DNA from: Yamagishiella unicocca
Taxonomy: Eukaryota > Chlorophyta > Chlorophyceae > Chlamydomonadales > Volvocaceae
Assembly: GCA_003116995.1 (NCBI GenBank)
Contig: BDSL01000045.1
Span: 620,001-684,000 of the forward strand
Direction: 5' to 3'
DNA length: 64,000 bases
Shown here: piece by piece, positions 36,975 to 47,300 of the stretch
How the letters are laid out: each line of letters starts with the position of its first letter
Numbering within the stretch: position 1 is the stretch's first letter
Notes under the pieces: model-generated
Databases searched by the model: none
What the model was told of the DNA's origin: nothing
The model's input: the letters and a program-made list of their open reading frames with translations, nothing else
Made by a program: the position numbers and the translations under genes

Positions 36975-38375
36975 GATTAGCGAGAGTGGCGGGTGGTTGG
37001 TGATGGGTGTTGGTCGTGGGCACGGTGGTTTCCTGGTGTCGGATTAGGCCACAGCTGCGGGTGGCTCGTGGGATGATTGAGGCAGTCCGCGCCACACGAG
37101 CGGCGTGCCCTACTGCTGGCATGTTGCGAGGTGGCAGTCCGCCGGTTTGGAACTACTCTGCTTTCCAAACTGCGGGACTGCCGAACGCGTGGTGAGCTGG
37201 TGACGGACATTCCGTTACGAGCTGTGGTTCGCGGCATGTTGTGCCATGATTGCAAATTACCATGACACCATCCCCATCGTAGCGATGTAGTGCTGGTATG
37301 GCGCACCCGTGTCAGCAGCTGCGTCATGACTCTGGAGGCAATGGTCCTGTCAATTCGGGACGCGCAGTGTGGACTACTACTCGCCCGCAGTCCGGTACTG
37401 GCGGTTGGCACCTGTTTTGCGATAGTTTCAAGCGAACCCTTGAAGGCATGCGGGTTGGGAATATGAGTGCCGTTTATGAGGTTGCATAACTGCAACCTCA
37501 CGCCTTCGCCGGTGGCCCTTTGGAGTCTGCAAACTACGCGCGACCAGACCTGAATGCGGTTAGGCAGTTGTGCAGCTCTTGATGCTGCACAGCTTGTTTG
37601 CACGATAGCGGCAAGCAAGTTGCTCGAACATGCACACTCATAGCGAGTAGGGCGGCGTCACTCAAGACGTTGTAATAACATGACAATGTTGCCCTCGGGA
37701 CGCTTCGGATTAGGGCCCACGCGGATTATCTTTAACCATAAATGATCCCAAACAGCATCAACATTTGACGAACGACACCTTGTCGTGGGAGTACCTGGCC
37801 ATGCACATTCGACACTCACGAACTTGACCCACCGTCCCTCGCTTAGCAAGTATAGGCAAAAACGCAGCACCAAACGGCTGCAAATGTCATTCATCAATAG
37901 CTCTACATTGCTCTTCGCCCATACAGCAACAGCCACGGCCGTTCCAGGCTTGCACCAACCAGCACAGACGGTGCTGATACCGGTACGCCATTCTGATGTA
38001 ACATGACCACGGCATTCAAAATTTGCCAGTTCAGGTAGGTCAAGCACTCCGCTGCTCTCCTGCGGTCCTGCTCATTAAAGCTGGATAGTTGTCGTACTTG
38101 GCGGGCGTGCTGAGTTCGGACCTTTCCAACCGTATCATAATCGAAGCTACGTGATGATGAATCTTCACGGCGGACTCCTTTTGTATATGCGCATACCTGC
38201 TTCTACCCGTTCCTGTGGAGACAAGCTATTTAAGCACAAACGCGACCCTTTCACATTCAATCAGTAATAATTATGTATATTCCCTTAACCTAGGACAAGA
38301 GGGCCAGGTACCGATGGGCATTCCCATGACCCTAAGAAGATCTTGAGTCATCACCGCTGCAGCGCGAAAGTTAGT
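36975..38375. other. NUP43 3' UTR and SEC20 promoter region
   Basis: No gene was recognised. A plus-strand TGTAA at 37671-37675 probably ends NUP43 (about 700-base 3' UTR); the remaining 700 bases, lower in GC, lead into SEC20. Minus-strand open frames at 36977-37618 and 37658-38047 have no family match and no intron structure. Confidence 0.55.
37671..37675 (+). terminator. TGTAA polyadenylation signal, NUP43
   Basis: Only TGTAA found on the plus strand between the NUP43 stop and the SEC20 start. Assignment is positional. Confidence 0.45.
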
Positions 38376-41300
38376 ATGGCAACTGCCAATTCTCTAGCAG
38401 CCGGGGCAGATGTGTCGCTGTTTGGCCCGGATGAAATACAGCTTCACCAGGAGATGCTCAAGTTGGAGCAGGACATTCAGGCCGCCAGCGATCGGATCGC
38501 CACATCGACTACAGCAGCAACGACCAATGGTCCTGCTGTAACAGATAAACAACTTCAGGAGCTTCTCTCTCGTATGCGCGGCCAGGTTCGGGACCTTGAG
38601 CTGCTGTCAGAAGAGCAGGACACGTAAGCAATCAATTGCGCGGCAAGACTCGCCGCTAGTTCGCGCCGGTGAACGACGTTTCCGGCTTCCGGTGATGCAG
38701 GGATGAGCAGACAGATGCTGTTGAGGCGTGCGTGGAGCTACATCAGGCGGAGTACCAAAGGCGGGTACCCCTACTTGTGCTCCAAACCCCCAAGCTCGCA
38801 GGACATACCACGGTAATCCGCCCCTCGCTACTCCCCTCTCCGTTATCTTTCGCAGACTGGCTGCCGCTATTGCTGCTGCCAAAGGGCAGGCAAAGCGCCA
38901 ACAGCAGCAGGCTGCCGAGCAACAGGTGGGGCGCTCTACATGCTGAGGAACCGGGGGTGGTTGCGATGGGCGTGGGGCCGGGCGTCAAGCGGCTTCCACT
39001 ACCGCAAGTCAGCGGCCGCTCTACCGTGCGTGGGCAGCAACTTAACCGATGTGGACTAGGACTACCGATATTGATACACTGACCACCCTTGCAGCATCTA
39101 TACATACTTGTGCCATTCTGGGGTTTTCGTATTCGTGCCGTCGTAAGCACTTCCTAGCACCTCGCACCCTGCAAAATGCCATCGACGTCATGGGCACCAT
39201 CCCTCTCGCCTGGCAACGCCTCCGCAGCGGCGTGAGCTGTTCGCGGGCGCAAGCCTCCCGGCGTTGCAGCGGGAGTACAAGACGGTGGCTGAGGCGGTGC
39301 AGGGCACCAGCGAGGTGACCGAGAGCCTGCAGCGCGCGCGGGCGGTGCTGACGCAACAAATCGACCAGACGACTGCGACCATGGCTGTACTAGGTGGGTG
39401 GGAGAGGGCAGCGGAGGGGGCGGTGGCAGGGTGCCGCGCTCGCCGTTGGGGTGTGGGAGCTTCGCGTGTCGGTTCAGAATCGTTGTGACTTAAGGGTCAG
39501 GATTAGGTTGTTGGGATGGAATGGGCAAGAACCTTCGAAATGCAAGCAGTTGGCGTACCCGCATCAACCTGGACGCAGGGGGGGGATCCAAAAGTAGGTG
39601 TGAAGTTGGTTTTAGGGGCCGGCTGCGCTGTTAGCCCCGGGTGCGCCTGCACTGTTAGCACGGGTTGCGTCTGCTCGTCCACCACTGGTGTTGTCGGCCA
39701 GGCGTGCGCAAGTTCCTTGCCTTGGTTGCCTCTGAGCGGCGGGTTTGTCATCTCGGGGCCCTGGCCCAGGTTTCATGCCTCATTCAGCCCCCTCGCGCGA
39801 CGCGGCCAGCCAGCATGGCCGCACGGTTGGAAGCCATTCTCGACACCCATCGCCCCCGCCCCCGCAACTCCCAACTGCTTCACAGACAGCAGCAATTCTA
39901 CATTGGGCCAGGCCAAGGACGAGTTTGTGGGCCAGAAGCAGCTGAACAAAAAGGGCTCTAAGCTGTTGAACACGATTCAAAAGCAAGAAAAGAACGACAG
40001 GTGAGCTTTGGCCGTGGACTGTGCGGCCGAGCGAGGCGGAAGCGTGTGCATGTAGCGCCGTCCCCGGCCGAGTACGGCCAACAGGGTTGAGGAAGTTGTC
40101 GGCAGTTGCCCGGGTTTGATGCGCTATGAGCCAGGTCAGTTTGCCGAAGGGACATCAGCGAACGTATGGACAACCGTGCCCTACTGTAGCGGCCTATCGG
40201 CAATACCTGTAGCGGCCTATCGGCAATTGCGTCTTCCCGGACTAAGCAGCAGCCGCAACAGTCTCTTAAGCCTAGCTTGCCGCCACCACTCTCGCTCGCC
40301 CACGCCTAGGCGGATACTCTGGCTGGGCCTGCTGCTCTTCCTGGGGACCTGCACCTACATCGGCTACAAGCGGGCGCCGGAGCTGGTTAAGGCGCCTGTG
40401 GATATGGCCTTCGGTGCGGCGACTGGCGCTGCCAGCCAGCTTTGGCAGAAGGTTGGTGCGGTTGAGCTAGGTGGGCATGCGGCTGGGAGGGCGGCGGCGT
40501 TGTGCGCGCTTCCACACCCAAATGGGACACGCGGCAGAGCGCTGCCGTGCTGAAACCATCTTCCTTCCGCCGTCTGGATGAGCAGGGAGGGCAGGGGCGG
40601 GTACACAGCGGGCTGCCATCACCCATGTTGGCGTCATCACCGGGTTGGGTATTCATCCGAGCAGCCACCGGCAAATGCAGCGACGCCAGGCACAGTGCCA
40701 AAGGAAGGCTTTCGCACCTCGTCGCCCTGGTCGCCCTGGTCGCCTTTGGTTGTGCTGCTGTTCCCCGTCCACTCATCGCGTTCACCCAATGTGTCACCAA
40801 CCTGAGCCCGCCTCGCCACCTGGCGCCACACGCTTCCACCAGGCGGAGCCTTTGGTCCTGGAGCAGCTAAAGCGACTTCGACCCGTGACCCCCGATGACG
40901 ATGGCCCAGCCGTGTTCCCAACCGGCTCTGCTGATAACCGACCAACTGAGAAAGCCGTTGTGGACCCACATCCCAGCCAGCGCAACCCCGGCTCGGCGCC
41001 AGGGGGCTGGAAGCTGGAGCGGGAGCAGCGTCAGCAGCAGCGACAACAGCAGCAGCAGCAGCGCCGCGAGGAGGAGCTCAGTCGCCACAGTCACCGCCAG
41101 CATCAGGCGGACGCAGTGGACGACAGCGGCCCGCGTCATCAATATCGGACCGGGGGGCAAAGGCAGATGCCGTATACCGACCTGGACGAGATGTACGGAA
41201 CTGGGGCCACAGCGCACGTGGCGGCAGGGGGCCAGCCGCCTGGCGGTGCTGGGGAGGCCGCTGACGTGCCTCCCGTTGCGGAGCCGTCTTTCGCACTGAA

Positions 41301-44300
41301 TCAAGATCAGGAAGACCAGGTACGCGAGCAGTGCAGTGACCGCGGGTTTCCAGGGGAAAAACGCAGCTCGTACAGCAGCTTGGGGCTGTGAGGCGCCAGG
41401 TGCTCTGCGGAAGTTGCTTTGCGGTTACAGCGACCAGGGGCTGCTTGCGAGCCACAGCGCTGCCCTCGCGGGTGCTTCTGGAAGCATTGGTAGTGGCCGC
41501 CGCACGGCCCACCACAAACGTGCCGCGGAACTCTGCAACCACCTCACCCGCCCGCGGCCCTCACAGGCTGGCAGTCCCAGCGCCCCCGGCACCAGTGAGC
41601 CCCAGCCGGCGGAGGAGGACGACCTCGCGCTGAGCGCCTTCGTGTACGAGGAGGAGGACGCGGGCGACACCCTCGGCAAGCCGGCAGCATCGCAGCAGCA
41701 GCAGCCGCAGCGGCATGAGGAGGAGCTTGCTTCTCCGGATGAGCATCCGCAGCATCCGCCGTCCGCGGCGCCCGTCGTCGTCGGTGGGGGCGCCGAAGCC
41801 GACTCCCGCATGGAGCGGCTGCGCGACTTTGCCCGCAAGAACGGTGTCCACCGGATGCCCCCGGGTCTGCGGTTCCTCCTGGCGGACGACCCCGAGTTCG
41901 CCGAGCGGGTGGCCCAGGTGCAGCGGGATCGAGCCAACGCGCCCCCGCAGCCGCTGGAGCCAGAGCTGCTGGAGGTTATCGATGAGTGGGACCCATCCGC
42001 GGGTCCGCGGTACGTGGCCGACGCAGCGCAGGCTGCCGAGCAGGCACCGCCTGCGGAGGCCTCGAGCGACGCTGTGGATGCCCAGGTGGGTTTCGGTGAT
42101 TCGGCTTCGGCATGCGCGCGAAGGGGGTACGGTGTGCGCGCTGTATGCCTCTTGCGCGTGTTGGCTTCAATGCGTCATTCGCTGACTCCGTACCTGGGTG
42201 CCCGTGCGTCGCTGCAGGCTGAGGACTCCAGCGCCCAGGCGGTGGATGACAGCCAGCAGCAGGCACAGCCTTACGGGGCTGCGGAGGAGCAGCCCGAGGC
42301 AGTAAACACGGGCGACGGTGGCGAATACGAGGACGCCCCCGATGACGACTTGTACGTGGACCCACGCATGGCAAGCCTGCGCGAGTACGCCCGCAAGAAC
42401 GGCGTTCGTTCCATGCCCCCCTGGCTGCGATCCACGTTGGCGAGCGACCCCGAGTTCGCGGCGCAGGTTGCTCAGGCGGAGCGAGATCGGGCCCCTGAGC
42501 CGGAAGAGCCGGAGGAGCCGGAGGTCATCGACGAAATGGACATATCTCAGATTGTGTGGGATACGGCTGAAGTGCTGGGGATGAGGCGGGCTGTGCACAA
42601 CACGGAGGGTCAGGTAAGGCTTGGTGCTGGGTTCCGGGCGTGTGATAACCAACACGGAGCGGGAGGGTAGTTCACTTCATGCAATCACGCGATGATGAAA
42701 GTTCCGACTGACGCGGATGGACTAGTCAAGAAGACGTTTTAGACCGTCCGGGTCATATCTCTAACCTCGTTTATCCCATCGCCGCTTTAGTATGCGCGGA
42801 CCACTCCCTGATGCAACGTCGGCCCGTGCATATGGACCAAGCAAGCACCCCCACCTGGATGCAGGCAGATCAGGCCGAGCCATACCTCGCCTCCAGCGAC
42901 ACCGCCCAAGGGGAGGGAGCCCTCGACGACCGTCTTGAAGCCCTTCGCAACTACGCCCGCGAGAACGGCGTTCACGGCATGCCGCCCTGGCTGCGCCGTG
43001 TGCTGGAGGACGAACCCGAGTTCGCGGAGCAGGTGGCGCAGGCGGAGCGGGATCGGGCCCCTGAGCCGCCCGAGCCGGAGGTGCTCGAGATCATCGACGA
43101 GTGGGACCCGAGTGAGGGTCCGCGGGACGCTGGCGATGAGATGGAGACGCAGGAGCAGGTGCGTTTCGGAGGATTGCCCGGGAAGTGCGCACGGCTCGAA
43201 AAGGGGGCGGCTCGAAAAGGGGGCGGCACACAGTCCTGGCGTATCGGCAGTTGCTTTATGGCTGTTTGCGCCGAGGACGATGCCTCATGTGTGACGGCGG
43301 GGATGTGGTCGGCATGAGCGAGTGGTTGATGCGCGAACCCCTGAGTGAGATATGGGCGTGCAGCCGCAGTGCAGTGCTATATCATGCGGCATGTAGGCGC
43401 GATGTTTTGAAACAGCGAACAGTCCTGTCGTGGCGTGCCTTTGCATGGCAACGCCTGGTGCTACGTTCATGGAGCAGACTGCCCTGGGCGGCAGCGAATA
43501 CCTCATCGTTGCATGCTAGTGCCACCGTGCCGAGGCCCATGTCGAGGCCCATGACACGGTGTAGATCCAGCGCACGTCTGCCCCACACCAAGGCAAAGCG
43601 TTGGGCCTGAACGTGCCTGAACATGCCAACAACGAACCATGTATACCCATGTCCGGCCGCTGCAGACGCAAGACTCCGGCACGTATGGCACCGACGACGC
43701 GGACGACGTGGACCCTCGCATGGCCAGCCTGCGCCAGTTCGCAAGGGAGAACGGTGTTCGCCGCGTTCCCTCCTGGCTGCTCCGAATCCTCGCGAACGAC
43801 CCTGAGTTTGGGGAGGAAGCGACGCAGGTCCAGCTGGAGCGCGCAAACGCGGCCCCTGAGGCACCCGAGCCGGAAGAGTATGAGGTGATCGACGAGTGGG
43901 ATATATCAGAGATGCCACTCGCCACCCCGTATGTGATGAAACAGGAGGAGGAGGTGAAGGAGCAGCCGCCACCCGTCCACAGCGCTGACGACGCGGCAGA
44001 GGGGCAGGTGAGGCTGTGGGTCTGCCTGGCTGATGGGCGCATAATATGCCTGGGTTTTATCGTCGTGTGCGTGACGCATATACCCTATGTTGTCTTGCCG
44101 CGGAACAGAGGACTTAGGTTGTTGCGCAAAGACTTGGCATGTCGTTGTGTATGGACGTAAGTGTTGCAGCCATCCGCATGTGGAGCATACCGCAATGCGT
44201 GGCACAGCCCCACGGACCAAGGGACCCAATCACGACCTTCGATTTGCGCTGGGCAGCTTATTGCGCCCTGGTTACACCGTCTCGAATTTAAGAAGAAGTG

Positions 44301-47300
44301 CGGGTACGGTACGGTCATCCATACGGTTGTGAGTTACAAGCGATGCCTCCTCGACTGGCTGTCCGCCTGACGTGGCTTCACTATTCAGCCGTGTCACCTT
44401 AGCCAAACGGAGTTTAACCAAACGGAGTTGTTGGCTGCTGGCCCTCAAGGCAGGCAAAGCGAAAAGTATGATACTGAACAAGTATCGCGTTTGATATCAT
44501 GCAGGATACAATTCGCAGTCGCTTCAGCGCGCGTGGAACGCCCCGAATGCTACCTCCGCCCGCGTATCGCAACTGAATCTGCACCTATGCCTGGATGCAG
44601 GGCCACGACTCCAGCACCCTGGCGGCGGATGCCAGCCAGCAGCAGGCACAGCCTTCCGCTTCCGAGGAGCAGCCGGAGGTGTCGGACGCGGCATCCCTCG
44701 CATCTGGTGACACGGACAAGGAGGAGGAAGCCCTCGACGCCCGCGTGGAAGCCCTTCGCAACTACGCGCGCGAGAACGGCGTTCGCCGCATGCCGCCCTG
44801 GCTGCGCCGTGTGCTGGAGGACGAACCCGAGTTCGCCGAGCAGGTGGCGCAGGCGGAGCGGGATCGGGCCCCTGAGCCGCCAGAGCCGGAGGTGCTCGAG
44901 ATAATCGACGAGTGGGACCCGAGTGAGGGTCCGCGGGACGCTGGCGATGAGGTGGAGATGCAGGAGCCAGAGGTTCAGGAACAGGTTGTTCCGACCCCAG
45001 ATGGCGCGCAGGAGCAGGTGGGTCTCGACCGCCCCAGTGCAGCACTGCCCTGTTGGATTTTATGGAGATCTGTGCAGATACCATGATATTAATCTGACAC
45101 AGCTGTCACGACGCTTCAGCGCGACACGTCATCAACCGATTCCACCCTTGTCCGGATGCCCGTGTGTCGCTGCAGGCTGAAGACTCCAGCGTCCAGGCGG
45201 TGGATGACAGCCAGCAGCAGACACAGCCGTCCGCCGCTTCGGAGGAGCAGCCCGAGGCAGTAAACACGGGCGACGGCGGCGAATACGAGGACGCCCCCGA
45301 TGATGACTTGTACGTGGACCCACGCATGGCAAGCCTGCGCGAGTACGCCCGCAAGAACGGCGTTCGTTCCATGCCCCCCTGGCTGCGATCCACGTTGGCG
45401 AGCGACCCCGAGTTCGCGGCGCAGGTTGCTCAGGCGGAGCGAGATCGGGCCCCTGAGCCGGAAGAGCCGGAGGAGCCGGAGGTCATCGACGAAGTAGACA
45501 TGTCTCAGGGACAATGGGATACGGCGCAGGTCTACGTGATGGGACAGGGTGCACAGAAAGAAGATGATGCGACGAAGGGTCAGGTAGGACTTGGTGTTTG
45601 GGTTTTGGGCGTGCGCAGTCAACATGGAGCGGGGGGCGGTAGGGTTCATCGATCCGCGTTAGGATAGTCCTGGGTCTGGATGGAAGGTCCTAGTCTGCCG
45701 TAGGATAGGCCGTCGAGGTCTTCGTTGAGTCATACCTAGCATGCTGCAAACCGCAGCCATTGAGTGCGCGTTGGGCAATGTCCTCGTGCATCACTAGTCT
45801 GCGCATGTGGACCGACTAGCACCCCTGCCTGGATGCAGGCTGAGGGCTCCGGCACTGATGCTGTGGATGATAGCCAGCAGCAGCAGGCAGACTCCGGCAC
45901 GGATGGCACCGACGACGTGGACGACGTGGACCCTCGCATGGCCAGCCTGCGCCAGTTCGCTCGGGAGAACGGTGTTCGCCGCGTTCCCTCCTGGCTGCTC
46001 CGGGTCCTGGCCAGCGACCCCGAGTTTGGGGAGGAAGCGACGCAGGTTCAGCTGGAGCGCGCAAACGCAGCCCATGAGCCACCCGAGACGGAAGAGTATG
46101 AGGTGATCGACGAGTGGGATATATCAGAGATGCCACTCGCCACCCCGTATGCGATGAAACAGGAGGAGGAGGAGCGGGGACATCAGCAAGGGTTGGAGCC
46201 TAGGTTAATGGAGGCAAAGCCGCTTGACCAGACCCCAGAGGCTGCGCCGGCGGTGAAGGCTGACCCGGTGGAGGAGGCGAAGCCGATGAAGGAGGCTGCC
46301 GTGGAGGCAGAGCCGGTGGCGGAAGCTGCCGTGGAGGCAGAGCCGGTGGCGGAAGCTGCCGTGGAGGCTGAGCCGGTGGCGGAAGCTGCCGTGGAGGCAG
46401 AGCCGGTGGCGGAAGCTGCCGTGGAGGCAGAGCCGGTGGCGGAAGCTGCCGTGGAGGCAGAGCCGGTGGCGGAAGCTGCCGTGGAGGCAGAGCCGGTGGC
46501 GGAAGCTGCCGTGGAGGCTGAGCCGGTGGCGGAAGCTGCCGTGGAGGCTGAGCCGGTGGCGGAAGCTGCCGTGGAGGCAGAGCCGGTGGCGGAAGCTGCC
46601 GTGGAGGTAGAGCCGGTGGAGGAGGCTACCGTAGAGGCTGAGCCGGTGGCGGAGGGTGCAGTGGAGGCCGAGCCAGTGGCGGAGGCCGAGCCGGTGGCGA
46701 AGGCTGAGCCGGCGCACGGGGCAGCTTTGGAGGCGGTGGCGGAGGCTGAGCCGGTGGCCGAGGCTGCAGTGGATGCTGAGCCGGTGGCGGAGGCGGATTC
46801 GGTGGCGGAGGTGGAGCCGATCGTGGAGGCAGAGCCGATGGCGGAGGCTGAGCCGGTGGCGGAAGCTGCAGTGGAGGCCGAGCCGGTGGCGGAAGCTGCA
46901 GTGGAGGCTGAGCCGGTGGCGGAAGCTGCAGTGGAGGCCGAGCCGGTGGCGGAAGCTGCAGTGGAGGCCGAGCCGGTGGCGGAAGCTGCAGTGGAGGCTG
47001 AGCCGGTGGCGGAAGCTGCAGTGGAGGCCGAGCCGGTGGCGGAAGCTGCAGTGGAGGCTGAGCCGGTGGCGGAAGCTGCAGTGGAGGCCGAGCCGGTGGC
47101 GGAAGCTGCAGTGGAGGCCGAGCCGGTGGCGGAAGCTGCAGTGGAGGCTGAGCCGGTGGCGGAAGCTGCAGTGGAGGCCGAGCCGGTGGCGGAAGCTGCA
47201 GTGGAGGCTGAGCCGGTGGCGGAAGCTGCAGTGGAGGCCGAGCCGGTGGCGGAAGCTGCCGTGGAGGCAGAGCCGGTGGCGGAAGCTGCAGTGGAGGCTG

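Noticed and set aside
36977..37618. 213-codon minus-strand open frame downstream of NUP43
   Set aside because: No similarity recognised, no introns in an intron-rich genome, and it overlaps the probable NUP43 3' UTR.
37658..38047. 129-codon minus-strand open frame before SEC20
   Set aside because: Looks partly protein-like but has no family match or splice context; lies in the presumed promoter spacer. Transposon remnant considered but no termini seen.
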